In this document: positions 1 through 8,650 of the stretch, one piece after another
Layout of the letters: each line of letters opens with the position of its first letter
Numbering within the stretch: the first letter of the stretch is position 1
Assembly (NCBI GenBank): GCA_016293975.1
Contig: JAEDCW010000041.1
Span: forward strand, 1-17,921
DNA: 17,921 bases
Reading direction: 5' to 3'
Origin: Clostridia bacterium
GTDB lineage: Bacteria > Bacillota > Clostridia > Christensenellales > CAG-138
Notes under the pieces: generated by a model
What the model was told of the DNA's origin: nothing
The model's database searches: none
The model's input: the letters and a program-made list of their open reading frames with translations, nothing else
Translations under genes and position numbers: made by a program

Positions 1-1734
1 GCCGGTGAGTGCTTCCCCGGGCTTTTGGCGCTCTGCAAAGAGGCAAAACAGCCAAACGACACTACCCCATATGATTCTAGGGATTTGTCATTTGGCGTTA
101 TACCGAGGCTGAACGCCGCCGGCAGAATGAAGGATGCCCGCCCAGGGGTTAAACTGTTGCTTTCAAACGACCCTGTCGAATCCGAACAGATTGCAAAACA
201 GCTCACAGAGCTTAACAACCTCCGCAAAGATGAGGAACAAAAGATTTACGACAGCGCGGTCGCTATGCTTGAAAAAGAGGATTTAACCGATCAGCGCGTT
301 ATAGTGCTTTGTTCGGACGAGTGGAACACGGGTGTCGTAGGCATAGCGGCATCGAGAATCTCCGAGAGATTCTATAGACCTACGCTCATATTTGCCCGAA
401 ACGGGGATAATCTCACAGGCTCTGCGAGGTCGATAGAGGGAGTTGATATATTCTCTGCTCTGCAGGCCAACAGCAGTTTTCTGACGCGCTACGGCGGACA
501 CGCGCGTGCGGCAGGAGCAAATATGAACATCGAGGATTACGAGGGCTTTAAGCACGCCTTGAATTCATACATCCGCGCAAACATACCGGATGAGGTTTTT
601 GTACCGAAACAGAGATATGAACTCGAAATGAATATCGAGGATATAACGGTAGACTTCTGCAGAGATATAGATAGGCTCGCACCTTTTGGAGAGGGAAACC
701 CGATACCCACGATCTGCATTAAGAATGTAAAGCCGCGCTGTATAAAGCGCATCGGAAACGATGGTGCGCACTTGAAGCTGTTTGCACAGAAGGGCGACAA
801 GAATTTGGAGTGTGTGGCTTACAGTCGAGGCTATGCTTTCCAGACTGTGGTTGCAATGGACAGGTGCCGAATAATGGGCAATCCGTGCATTAACGAATGG
901 AGAGGTCAAGTCGGTGTACAGCTTCGCGTAAAGGCAATCGCCGCAGAGCCGATTTCCGATATAACCGCATATATTGACAGTCGAGTCTGTATGTTTGCTG
1001 ATGCATTTTACAAGAACCTGCTGTATAATGACGATGTGGCAGTTGGAGAGTATGAGCTTGTAGACGCCGACGACTGCCTGCTTGAACTTATAAACGCGGA
1101 TATAGCAGGCTCGCTTGTGCTTTGTTTTACTGTTTCGGGTGCGCGGCGTATGCTTGCAACCATAGAGAAATACAACCTTTGGAGAAGGCTCGACGTGCGA
1201 AACAAGAGCAGGTTTATAGCTCCTGTTCCATACAACACCTGTATGCTGGCTCCCGTGTTGTCGACTACGGATTTGTCGATATACAGAAACGTACTCATAT
1301 ACGATTCAGCGGTTAGCACAGGTATGCTTGAAGAGATACGCGAGATGGCACCGGACGCGATGCTTTTCGTGTCAGACGGAGGCGAGGTCGATTTGCCGGA
1401 TTATTGCTCGTGCAACAGAGATACAATGGGCAGGCTGTATAATGCGGCAAGGACAGCCGGAAGCGAAAAAATCAACAAGCGCGAAGATCTCATCAAAAAG
1501 ATGCGCGAACTGACGGGGTGCAGTGAGCTTACAGCGGTGTTTGCGCTCGATGTGTTCTGTGAACTGAATCTTGTGGAAAAGAACCGGGATGGGCTGTATT
1601 CGTTGGTCGAGAGCTCCAAGAAAGTCGAGCTGAGCGACAGCAAGTTGTATGCAAAGGCTGTATCGATGAGTGAAATGAATAAAAATTATGTCAACGCATT
1701 GGCGTCAGACTCAGGAGGATATTATGGAACTTAA
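1..1734 (+). CDS. recJ: Single-stranded-DNA-specific exonuclease RecJ (5'-truncated by window edge)
   Basis: RecJ degrades single-stranded DNA 5' to 3' in recombination and mismatch or base-excision repair. The frame is open from base 1, so the true start and the N-terminal DHH catalytic domain lie upstream; 577 residues remain, against roughly 750-800 for Firmicute RecJ. Visible are the family segment IPRLNAAGRMKDA (about 105-145), the DHHA1 glycine-rich motif GGHARAAG (about 493-516), which binds the nucleic acid, then an OB-fold region, and a C-terminal extension with a winged-helix-like stretch (about 1500-1620) as in clostridial RecJ proteins. The stop codon overlaps the start of apt by 11 bases, so the two are probably translationally coupled. 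The family is certain; the catalytic DHH residues cannot be checked here. Confidence 0.93.
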   Translation, partial: AGECFPGLLALCKEAKQPNDTTPYDSRDLSFGVIPRLNAAGRMKDARPGVKLLLSNDPVESEQIAKQLTELNNLRKDEEQKIYDSAVAMLEKEDLTDQRVIVLCSDEWNTGVVGIAASRISERFYRPTLIFARNGDNLTGSARSIEGVDIFSALQANSSFLTRYGGHARAAGANMNIEDYEGFKHALNSYIRANIPDEVFVPKQRYELEMNIEDITVDFCRDIDRLAPFGEGNPIPTICIKNVKPRCIKRIGNDGAHLKLFAQKGDKNLECVAYSRGYAFQTVVAMDRCRIMGNPCINEWRGQVGVQLRVKAIAAEPISDITAYIDSRVCMFADAFYKNLLYNDDVAVGEYELVDADDCLLELINADIAGSLVLCFTVSGARRMLATIEKYNLWRRLDVRNKSRFIAPVPYNTCMLAPVLSTTDLSIYRNVLIYDSAVSTGMLEEIREMAPDAMLFVSDGGEVDLPDYCSCNRDTMGRLYNAARTAGSEKINKREDLIKKMRELTGCSELTAVFALDVFCELNLVEKNRDGLYSLVESSKKVELSDSKLYAKAVSMSEMNKNYVNALASDSGGYYGT

Positions 1735-2236
1735 GGACAAAATCAGAAGCATACCCGATTTCCCGAAGCAGGGAATACTCTTTCGCGACATAACGACATT
1801 ACTAAAGGACAAGGACGCCTATGAAGAGCTTATCAGGCGCCTCTCAGAGAGTCTTGAAGGACTGGATGTCGACTTGGTTGTAGGACCCGAAGCACGCGGC
1901 TTTGTTATCGGCTCTGCATTGGCTTATGCACTCCACGCAGGCTTTGTAGTGGCGAGAAAACCGGGCAAGCTCCCGTGCGAGACATACAGGACCGAGTACG
2001 GCCTTGAGTACGGTAGTGACTGCCTCGAGATACACAAGGATGCCATAATTCCCGGTCAAAAGGTCGCGATAGTTGACGACCTGCTTGCAACGGGCGGTAC
2101 GGCACTTGCAACGGCGAAGCTTATCGAGTCCGCAGGCGGCGAAGTAGTAGCAATGCGCTTTGCCATAGAGTTGTGTGACCTCGGCGGCAGAGAGCTTCTT
2201 AAGAATTATGATGTTAAGGGCATCATTCAGTATTGA
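1724..2236 (+). CDS. apt: Adenine phosphoribosyltransferase
   Basis: This enzyme converts adenine and PRPP to AMP in cytoplasmic purine salvage. The start is the ATG at 1724, placed 4 bases after AGGAGGA (1713-1719); an upstream in-frame start at 1688 would only extend the protein inside recJ and has no such site. The 170-residue product matches the normal length of about 170-180. Diagnostic parts are IPDFPKQGILFRDITTLL (residues 10-27), GPEARGF (54-60), the RKPGKLP loop (78-84) and the PRPP-binding motif VAIVDDLLATGGTA (114-127). The gene sits between recJ and rel, the usual clostridial order. Linking AMP supply to the (p)ppGpp enzyme downstream is reasonable but is inference. Confidence 0.97.
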   Translation: MELKDKIRSIPDFPKQGILFRDITTLLKDKDAYEELIRRLSESLEGLDVDLVVGPEARGFVIGSALAYALHAGFVVARKPGKLPCETYRTEYGLEYGSDCLEIHKDAIIPGQKVAIVDDLLATGGTALATAKLIESAGGEVVAMRFAIELCDLGGRELLKNYDVKGIIQY

Positions 2237-2255
2237 TTATAGCTATTTAACTTGG

Positions 2256-2282
2256 GGTACGGGCGTATTAATCGTCCGTACC
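2256..2282 (+). terminator. Hairpin in the apt-rel gap, possible attenuator
   Basis: A 10-bp stem (GGTACGGGCG at 2256-2265 against CGTCCGTACC at 2273-2282, one G-U pair) closes a 7-base loop TATTAAT; two further G-U pairs could extend its base. It begins 19 bases after the apt stop and ends 43 bases before the rel start. The bases that follow, TTGTCGTATAG, are only weakly T-rich, so it is not a textbook Rho-independent terminator. It could be a partial terminator that lowers rel expression, an mRNA-stabilising element or a processing site. The stem is directly visible; the function is inference. Confidence 0.5.
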
Positions 2283-2325
2283 TTGTCGTATAGAAAAGCG
2301 CGATTACAGGGAGGGGGGTGCCGAC

Positions 2326-4488
2326 ATGGATAAGTTAGAAACACTTTGCAAGGCAACATTTACAGATAGCGAGATGGAGCTTCTTGAAAAAGCGACTGAC
2401 TTTGCGAAAAAGGCTCACGATGGGCAACTGCGTGAGTCGGGAGAGCCTTACTATGTGCATCCGGAGGCAGTCGGTATACTTCTTTACAATATGGGCATGG
2501 ATGCCGCCACTGTTATTGCAGGCGTATTGCACGACACGGTGGAGGACTGCGGCGTTACCGTGGAGAACATCAGAAACGAGTTTTCAGACGACATTGCCAA
2601 TATGGTGGATGGCGTAACAAAACTGACCAAGACGGGTAACGCAGGGCTTGCAAGTAAGGAAGACAGGCAGGCGGAGAATCTCAGAAAGATGTTCATGGCG
2701 ATAGCCAAGGACGTCAGAGTTGTCATAATTAAGCTCGCCGACCGACTGCACAACATGCGCACATTGGAATACTGCGACCCCGAAAAGCGCAGAAGAAAGG
2801 CCAAGGAGACACTCGAAGTGTATGCGCCTTTGGCACAGCGTTTCGGAATGGGCGCAGTTAAGGTCGAGCTCGAAGACATATCGTTTGAATTTCTGTACCC
2901 CGAGGAGTATAAGCGCCTTAAGGAGACGATAGAGCCTAAACAACGTGAGCGCATGATCGTGCTTGAGACATCCATGCGCGCCATACAGAAGCAGCTTGAC
3001 GATGCCGGAATAAAGGCTGAGGTAAGCGGAAGAAGAAAGCATCTGTACAGCATTTACAGAAAGCTCGAGAAGTATGGGAACAACATAGATAAGTTGTATG
3101 ACCTTATAGCGATAAGGGTAATCGTGGATACGGTAAACGACTGTTATACTGCACTCGGACTGATACACTCCATGTGGCCTCCCATGCCCGGACGCTTCAA
3201 GGACTATATCGCAATGCCTAAGACGAATATGTACAGGTCGCTTCACACGACGCTTTTCAGCGATACGGGCATACCTTTTGAGGTTCAAATAAGAACAAAG
3301 GAGATGCATAGAAACGCCGAGTACGGAATCGCCGCGCATTGGAAGTACAAAGAGGGCAGAAACACACCCGAGCAGGACGAAATGGACAGCAAGCTCGCTT
3401 GGCTCAGGGCAGCGCTGGAATATGAAAACCTCGCGGATAATACGAAGGAGTTTGTCGAGAATATCCGTAAGGACTTTTTTGCGGACTTCGTGTTTGTGCT
3501 TACTCCTCAGGGCGAGATAGTTGACCTTCCGGCAGGCTCAACGCCCGTGGACTTTGCGTACAGAATCCATACAAATGTGGGCAACCACACGCAACACGCA
3601 AAGGTTAACGGCGCAATGGTAAAGCTCGACTACAAACTTGCAAACCACGATGTCGTAGAGATATTAACGTCACAGCAGGCAACGCCGAGCCGTGATTGGC
3701 TGAAGTTTGTAAAGACACAGCAGGCAAAGGCGAAGATAAGAAACTGGTTTAAAAAAGAAAACAGAGAGGAAAACATACAGAGGGGACGCGAGATGCTCGC
3801 CGATGCCGTAAAGCGGCAAGGTTTCCAGCTCGCAGATATACTGACGCCCGAGAATACCGACAAGATACTTAAACGCCACAATATGTCATCTATGGACGAT
3901 GTTTATGCGGCGATAGGCTATGGCGGACTGACGACAAACCAAGTGATACATAAGCTTGTAGAACTCTTCAGAAAAGAAAGGCGCAGGCTCGAGCTTGAAT
4001 CATCGGGCATAGAGGGAATCGGAGAGCATACGGCAAGCACCGTTATGCAGGGCGTGAGGGTGTTTGGCAGTTCAAATATGGCGGTGAGGTTTGCTCAGTG
4101 CTGCAAGCCCGTGCCGGGTGATGAGATTATAGGCTACATCACCAGAGGTAGAGGCGTTTCCGTCCACAGAAAGGACTGCCCAAACGCTGAGAACCTGCTA
4201 CAAGAAGATGAACGTATCGTCACAGTCGAGTGGGCAAATACAGATAAGACGCGTTATCCCGTAAATGTTGCGATAATCAGCAACGAGCGCGTGGGACTGC
4301 TCATGGACATCTCACAGACATTGCTGAATCTCAACATAAGTATAAAGGGGCTTAGCGCCAACACGGATTCCCACAATAGAGTCAGCGTATATCTGACGTT
4401 TGATGTGGCGGATGCATCCCATCTCGATTCTATACTGAAAGCGTTGAAACGTGTTACGGGTGTCGAGAATGTATACAGAACAAATTGA
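2326..4488 (+). CDS. rel: Bifunctional (p)ppGpp synthetase/hydrolase, RelA/SpoT family
   Basis: A long Rel protein that makes and degrades the stringent-response alarmone (p)ppGpp, 720 residues, the usual length for Gram-positive Rel. In order: HD hydrolase (about 27-150) with the metal motif HDTVED (69-74) and LADRLHN (137-143); synthetase (about 225-345) with GRRKHLYSIYRKL, the Asp of YDLIAIR, the Tyr of NMYRSLHTT (Y303) and the Glu of FEVQIRT; TGS (about 388-450); a zinc-finger/RIS region with adjacent Cys592-Cys593; and a C-terminal ACT domain (about 645-720). The RFKD sequence at 290-293 is the RxKD signature of bifunctional enzymes, unlike the ExDD of synthetase-only RelA. Both active sites look intact. 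The ATG follows a very G-rich ribosome binding site (GGGAGGGGGG, 2309-2318). It lies 89 bp after apt and 12 bp before dtd. Confidence 0.97.
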   Translation: MDKLETLCKATFTDSEMELLEKATDFAKKAHDGQLRESGEPYYVHPEAVGILLYNMGMDAATVIAGVLHDTVEDCGVTVENIRNEFSDDIANMVDGVTKLTKTGNAGLASKEDRQAENLRKMFMAIAKDVRVVIIKLADRLHNMRTLEYCDPEKRRRKAKETLEVYAPLAQRFGMGAVKVELEDISFEFLYPEEYKRLKETIEPKQRERMIVLETSMRAIQKQLDDAGIKAEVSGRRKHLYSIYRKLEKYGNNIDKLYDLIAIRVIVDTVNDCYTALGLIHSMWPPMPGRFKDYIAMPKTNMYRSLHTTLFSDTGIPFEVQIRTKEMHRNAEYGIAAHWKYKEGRNTPEQDEMDSKLAWLRAALEYENLADNTKEFVENIRKDFFADFVFVLTPQGEIVDLPAGSTPVDFAYRIHTNVGNHTQHAKVNGAMVKLDYKLANHDVVEILTSQQATPSRDWLKFVKTQQAKAKIRNWFKKENREENIQRGREMLADAVKRQGFQLADILTPENTDKILKRHNMSSMDDVYAAIGYGGLTTNQVIHKLVELFRKERRRLELESSGIEGIGEHTASTVMQGVRVFGSSNMAVRFAQCCKPVPGDEIIGYITRGRGVSVHRKDCPNAENLLQEDERIVTVEWANTDKTRYPVNVAIISNERVGLLMDISQTLLNLNISIKGLSANTDSHNRVSVYLTFDVADASHLDSILKALKRVTGVENVYRTN

Positions 4489-4500
4489 CGGAGGAAAAAC

Positions 4501-4947
4501 GTGCGAGCGGTAGTACAGAGGGTTAGCGAAGCCTTGGTAACAATAGACGGCAAAACGGTGAGCAGTATAGGCAAGGGTCTACTCGTGTTATTGGGAGTTG
4601 AGGAAGGCGACACGGAAGTCGATTGCGATTATATCGTGGATAAGCTGGCAGGGCTCAGGATATTCGAGGACGAAAACTGCAAGATGAACCTGTCGGTGAC
4701 AGACATCGGCGGTGAGGCGATCGTGGTTTCGCAGTTCACATTGCACGGAGACGCGAGAAAGGGCAGGCGTCCGAGCTTTATTAAGGCGGCGAGGCCCGAA
4801 ACGGCGATCCCACTGTACGAGAGGTCGCTTGCTAAGCTCAATGAGATAATTCCCACATACTCGGGCGAATTCGGCGCGGATATGAAGGTCATGCTCGTAA
4901 ACGATGGCCCGGTGACTATTCTTTTGGACAGTAAGAGGTTGTTTTGA
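4501..4947 (+). CDS. dtd: D-aminoacyl-tRNA deacylase
   Basis: DTD hydrolyses D-aminoacyl-tRNAs (and glycine mischarged on tRNA-Ala), protecting translation from wrong-chirality residues; it works as a cytoplasmic dimer. The start is a GTG at 4501 directly after GGAGG, giving MRAVVQRV, the canonical DTD N-terminus. The 148-residue length is normal. Both family motifs are present: SQFTLHGDARKGRRPSF (77-93), and GADMKVMLVNDGPVT (125-139) whose cis Gly-Pro (136-137) provides chiral selection. It begins 12 bases after rel, the common rel-dtd pairing in Firmicutes, and its stop overlaps the next ATG by one base (TGATG), indicating translational coupling. Confidence 0.97.
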   Translation: MRAVVQRVSEALVTIDGKTVSSIGKGLLVLLGVEEGDTEVDCDYIVDKLAGLRIFEDENCKMNLSVTDIGGEAIVVSQFTLHGDARKGRRPSFIKAARPETAIPLYERSLAKLNEIIPTYSGEFGADMKVMLVNDGPVTILLDSKRLF

Positions 4948-5582
4948 TGATAAGGATAGAACGAATACCGACCGGACCTTTGGCGGTAAATACATATTGC
5001 GTATACAGGGAGGGTAATGGCGAGTGCGCAGTTGTCGACCCGGGAAATACCGCACGTATAGAGAGATTTCTGACCACTAATTCGCTGAATGTGGCGGCGA
5101 TACTTTTGACGCACGGACATTTCGATCACATACTCGGTGTGGCAAAGCTAAATGAGATATACGGCGCAGATATATACATACATAAAAACGATGCGCAGTG
5201 CCTGTATGACGATGAGTTGAATGAGGCTAGGCTTGCGGGCACATCCGTACCTGCTTGCAAGGCGGATTATTTTCTGGAGGATAAACAGCATCTGACGCTT
5301 GCAGGAGTAGATTTTGATGTGATAGCCACACCCGGTCACACCCCCGGGGGAGTCTGCTTCGTTATTGAGAAAGCCAAAGTCATACTTTCGGGCGACACGC
5401 TTTTCAGACTGAGTGTTGGCAGGACCGACCTAGCGAGGGGATCGGACAGCGATTTGCACGATTCTATCGCCTACAGACTGTTTGCGTTGCAGGGAGATTA
5501 CGCTGTTTATCCCGGACATATGCGCGAAACTACGCTCAATTTTGAGAGAAAACACAACATATACATGAGAGAATATGATTAA
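4947..5582 (+). CDS. Metallo-beta-lactamase-fold hydrolase (glyoxalase II-like, YqgX/YcbL type)
   Basis: A 211-residue protein of the MBL superfamily, in the small glyoxalase-II-like group. The metal ligands are visible: THGHFDH (55-61), His131 in TPGHTPGG, Asp150 in SGDTLF and His191 in YPGH, so a two-metal hydrolytic site looks complete. Glyoxalase II enzymes hydrolyse S-lactoylglutathione or other thioesters, but the C-terminal glutathione-binding domain of classical GloB is missing, so the substrate is unknown. I chose ATG 4947, 8 bases after AAGAGG, over the TTG one codon earlier. The gene overlaps dtd by one base and hemZ by 8 bases; the order rel-dtd-MBL-hemZ recurs in Clostridia. The family is certain; the physiological role is not. 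Confidence 0.9.
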   Translation: MIRIERIPTGPLAVNTYCVYREGNGECAVVDPGNTARIERFLTTNSLNVAAILLTHGHFDHILGVAKLNEIYGADIYIHKNDAQCLYDDELNEARLAGTSVPACKADYFLEDKQHLTLAGVDFDVIATPGHTPGGVCFVIEKAKVILSGDTLFRLSVGRTDLARGSDSDLHDSIAYRLFALQGDYAVYPGHMRETTLNFERKHNIYMREYD

Positions 5583-7062
5583 GCTCATCACGGATCACCC
5601 GGAATACGCAAACGACATAGCTGAGGAGATAAGGCTGTTTTACTCGAATACGGAAGTAGACATAGTATCCTCGGACGACACGTTGCGCGATGGAGATGTT
5701 ATTATCTCCGTCTTTTTGAAGTCGGATGGGAGAGAGTGGATTTCGGATGCGCATTATCGCGGCTTATACGGAACGCGTGTCGAAAACTACGACTACAGTT
5801 ACACAATGCCTGCGGTAAACGGGAGTGAGCTTATAGTCAAGCGGTACGAAAAGCGATGTGTGAAGGTGGCGGTCTTCAGATTGCTCAAGGGCATATTCAA
5901 GGACAACAACACTCCATGGGGCTCGCTCACGGGAATCCGCCCGACGAGGCTCTTGCGCGAACTGACAGGTGAGCTCGGTGAATCCGGTGCTATGCGCACA
6001 ATGACCGATATGTTTGATGTGAGCAACGAGAAGCTTTCACTTGCAAAGCAAATTTGCGATGCGCAGTCGCCTGTACTTGCCACACAGACACAAGATGACG
6101 TCGACGTATACGTAGGAATACCGTTTTGCAGGACAAAGTGCATGTACTGCTCGTTTGCATCGTGTGTGAGGACAAAAAAGACCGATATGGCCGCATACAT
6201 CGATGCGTTGTGCCGCGATATAGAGTTCGGAGCGCAGATAGTCTGTGAAAGCGGTAGAAAAGTCAGAAGCATGTATGTTGGCGGCGGTACGCCTACCGTT
6301 TTGACTGCGCAGGAGCTCAATCGAGTGCTCGAGTGTGCAATAGAAGCCTATGGCGGATACGGAAACGAGTTTACCGTGGAAGCGGGCAGACCCGACACAA
6401 TAGATCGCGAAAAGCTCGAAATAATCCGAAGTTTCGGCGCAAAGAGGATTTCGATTAACCCTCAGACCATGAATCAGAGGACTCTCCATCTCGTTTGCAG
6501 GGACCATACGGTCGAAGACATATTCAACTGCTATGATTTAGCTCGAGACGTAGGATTTGAGGTTATCAACATGGATGTTATAGTCGGGCTTCCAGAGGAG
6601 ACAATAAACGATGTGGGGAATACATTCGAGCGGATATACGAGCTTGCGCCTAATAACTTGACAGTGCATACACTTGCAATAAAGCGTTCGTCTGCGCTGA
6701 AGTCACAGCTTGGGAATTATAATCTGGCACAAGCTGAGGAGGTCGAGAGGATGGTGGAGTTGGGCTATGCGACGGCCCAGAGACTTGGATTGCATCCGTA
6801 CTATATGTATAGACAGAAGTACATGAGCGGAAATCTCGAAAATGTGGGCTACGCGGCAGATGGCTGTGACTGCATCTACAATATCGATATGATGGAGGAC
6901 ACCACGACTATAATGGCGCACGGCGCAGGAGCTATGACGAAGGTCATGTTCGATGCCGAGAGGCGCGTTGAGCGCATACCTAACCCGAAAGATATAGGTA
7001 CATATATTGCAAAGGTGGCTAAGCTCGCCGAAGAAAAGCGAGCGATGTTTACGAGAGGTTGA
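5575..7062 (+). CDS. hemZ: Radical SAM protein HemZ, oxygen-independent coproporphyrinogen dehydrogenase-like
   Basis: A 495-residue radical SAM enzyme of the HemN/HemZ family. The N-terminal part (1-170) carries the HemZ hallmark WGSLTGIRPTRL (115-126). The radical SAM core follows, with cluster ligands C185, C189 and C192 in GIPFCRTKCMYCSF, the SAM-contacting GGGTP (236-240), and EAGRPDT (269-275). HemZ is annotated as converting coproporphyrinogen III to protoporphyrinogen IX without oxygen, but most HemZ proteins have not been tested and some related proteins handle heme instead; no other heme gene is in this window. Start: the ATG at 5575 overlaps the upstream gene by 8 bases and has only a weak binding site, so coupling is likely. 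Here uppS follows after one base instead of the usual hisS-aspS. Confidence 0.9.
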   Translation: MIKLITDHPEYANDIAEEIRLFYSNTEVDIVSSDDTLRDGDVIISVFLKSDGREWISDAHYRGLYGTRVENYDYSYTMPAVNGSELIVKRYEKRCVKVAVFRLLKGIFKDNNTPWGSLTGIRPTRLLRELTGELGESGAMRTMTDMFDVSNEKLSLAKQICDAQSPVLATQTQDDVDVYVGIPFCRTKCMYCSFASCVRTKKTDMAAYIDALCRDIEFGAQIVCESGRKVRSMYVGGGTPTVLTAQELNRVLECAIEAYGGYGNEFTVEAGRPDTIDREKLEIIRSFGAKRISINPQTMNQRTLHLVCRDHTVEDIFNCYDLARDVGFEVINMDVIVGLPEETINDVGNTFERIYELAPNNLTVHTLAIKRSSALKSQLGNYNLAQAEEVERMVELGYATAQRLGLHPYYMYRQKYMSGNLENVGYAADGCDCIYNIDMMEDTTTIMAHGAGAMTKVMFDAERRVERIPNPKDIGTYIAKVAKLAEEKRAMFTRG

Positions 7063-7063
7063 T

Positions 7064-7795
7064 ATGACGGATTTATTTGAAAAGTACGGACTTAACCCAA
7101 ATGTGCCTCAGCACGTCGCCATAATAATGGACGGAAACGGACGTTGGGCAAAGCAGAGGGGCCTGCCGCGCGCGTCGGGACACAGAGCAGGCATGGAGAC
7201 ATTGCGTGCGCTAATCGAGACATCATCTCAGCTTGGTATAAAGGCGCTGACACTGTATGCGTTTTCGACGGAGAACTGGAAACGCCCCATCACTGAAGTG
7301 AGCGCATTATTCGACTTGGTTGTAGAGTATTTCGTCAAGGAAATCGATGAATTGCACGAGAACGGCGTTAAAATCAATGTCATAGGCGACATTGAACCGT
7401 TGCCGCAAAGGTCGAGAAACGCACTTGTGGCAGCAATGCAAAAAACCCATGAAAACGGTGGACTTATGCTTAATCTTGCGATAAACTACGGTGCAAGGTC
7501 GGAGCTTTGCATGGCGGTTAAGAAAATTGCCGAGTGTGTCACCGCTGGCGAGATTGCCGTTTCCGATATTGACGAGTCGACTATAGAGTCAAATCTCTAC
7601 ACTGCGGGATTGCCCGAACTCGACTTAATAATAAGAACAGCGGGGGAGCAGAGGCTATCAAACTTCCTGCTGTATCAGGCGGCATATGCGGAGTTGGTGT
7701 TTGTAAATACTTACTTCCCGGATTTCGGAGAGGCAGAGTATGCGGCGACTATTGCAGAGTTTCAAAAAAGGAGCAGGCGCTACGGCGGCCTGTAA
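7064..7795 (+). CDS. uppS: Undecaprenyl diphosphate synthase (cis-prenyltransferase)
   Basis: UppS condenses farnesyl diphosphate with eight isopentenyl diphosphates, giving the lipid carrier for peptidoglycan and other wall polymers. The start is ATG 7064, 5 bases after GAGAGG; the longer in-frame reading from 7007 lies inside hemZ. The 243-residue protein has the full signature set: MDGNGRWAK with catalytic Asp23, SGHRAG (38-43), YAFSTENWKRP, and the C-terminal block RTAGEQRLSNFL, AYAEL and PDF. The usual Ser of RTSGEQR is Ala here, a minor change. The gap from hemZ is one base and the stop codon is embedded in the ribosome binding site of cdsA, so the genes are coupled. frr and pyrH, normally just upstream of uppS, are absent. 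Confidence 0.97.
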   Translation: MTDLFEKYGLNPNVPQHVAIIMDGNGRWAKQRGLPRASGHRAGMETLRALIETSSQLGIKALTLYAFSTENWKRPITEVSALFDLVVEYFVKEIDELHENGVKINVIGDIEPLPQRSRNALVAAMQKTHENGGLMLNLAINYGARSELCMAVKKIAECVTAGEIAVSDIDESTIESNLYTAGLPELDLIIRTAGEQRLSNFLLYQAAYAELVFVNTYFPDFGEAEYAATIAEFQKRSRRYGGL

Positions 7796-7804
7796 GGAGG
7801 ATAA

Positions 7805-8650
7805 ATGCTTGTAAGGATATTGGTTGGGCTTGTACTTGCCGCCGTTGTGGTGCTGATGCTTATTTTCGGTGGTTGGTTGCAGTGTGTTCTTTTTTCGCTT
7901 GCGGCTTTCGCATGCGTATACGAGATCGCTACCGTACTGCATAGGAACGGCTGGAAGTCGTTCGCCGCGCCCGTGTATGTTTTTGCATTTACGTATTACC
8001 CCGTGACATTGTATTTGGGCGAATACTGGCTCTTGCTCACACTGGTATTGTGCGTCTTGTTCCTCATAGGTGAACGCGTGCTCAATAAACAGCGCACCAC
8101 CGAGCAGACATTTGTCAGCATGGCTATGCTCATGTACCCGATGTCGTTATTTTTGTTTATCGCACTTACTCACAGGATGACTGTGTTTGACGTAAACAGG
8201 ACTGCGCTTTTGATGCTCTTTGCGGTGCCCTGCCTGTGCGACACGTTTGCCTATTTCATAGGTACGTTCTTTGGCAATCATAAGCTTTGCCCCGCTATAA
8301 GTCCCAAAAAGACAGTGGAGGGAAGCGTAGGTGGCTTGTTCGGCGGTATGCTCGGAGGAATGCTCGTGTACTTTTTACAGGGCATTTGGATAAAAGACAG
8401 CGATTTTAGCATGGGACTTATACCTTTGCTTTTACTTGGACTGTGTTGCGGAATTGTTGGGCAGTTCGGAGATTTGTTTGCATCTAGCATAAAACGCTGG
8501 TGTGGTGTAAAGGATTTCGGCACGATATTCCCAGGTCATGGCGGAATGCTTGACAGACTCGACAGCATACTCGTGTGTGCACCTTTGGTGTTCCTGTTCT
8601 TTATTGTGGTAAACGATAAGCTTACCGCATTCATGAATTCATTGATATGA
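7805..8650 (+). CDS. cdsA: Phosphatidate cytidylyltransferase (CDP-diglyceride synthase)
   Basis: CdsA makes CDP-diacylglycerol from phosphatidic acid and CTP at the membrane, the branch point for phospholipid synthesis. The 281-residue product is very hydrophobic, with about seven or eight predicted membrane segments by eye (for example 3-22, 26-42, 52-70, 75-89, 104-121, 134-155, 172-192, 204-220 and 255-270). The family signature is complete near the C-terminus: SSIKRWCGVKDFG (227-239) followed by PGHGGMLDRLD (243-253), whose acidic residues bind the metal and nucleotide. ATG 7805 follows TAAGGAGGA with ideal spacing. Its stop overlaps dxr by four bases (ATGA). Confidence 0.96.
   Translation: MLVRILVGLVLAAVVVLMLIFGGWLQCVLFSLAAFACVYEIATVLHRNGWKSFAAPVYVFAFTYYPVTLYLGEYWLLLTLVLCVLFLIGERVLNKQRTTEQTFVSMAMLMYPMSLFLFIALTHRMTVFDVNRTALLMLFAVPCLCDTFAYFIGTFFGNHKLCPAISPKKTVEGSVGGLFGGMLGGMLVYFLQGIWIKDSDFSMGLIPLLLLGLCCGIVGQFGDLFASSIKRWCGVKDFGTIFPGHGGMLDRLDSILVCAPLVFLFFIVVNDKLTAFMNSLI

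Noticed and set aside
2584..3339. Long minus-strand open frame (251 codons) opposite rel, and similar antisense frames opposite dtd, hemZ, rseP and polC
   Set aside because: All lie opposite well-identified genes, have no recognisable motifs or ribosome binding sites, and result from codon bias that makes antisense stops rare.
7007..7063. Upstream in-frame start for uppS
   Set aside because: It lies wholly inside hemZ, adds residues not seen in UppS, and lacks a ribosome binding site, while ATG 7064 has one.
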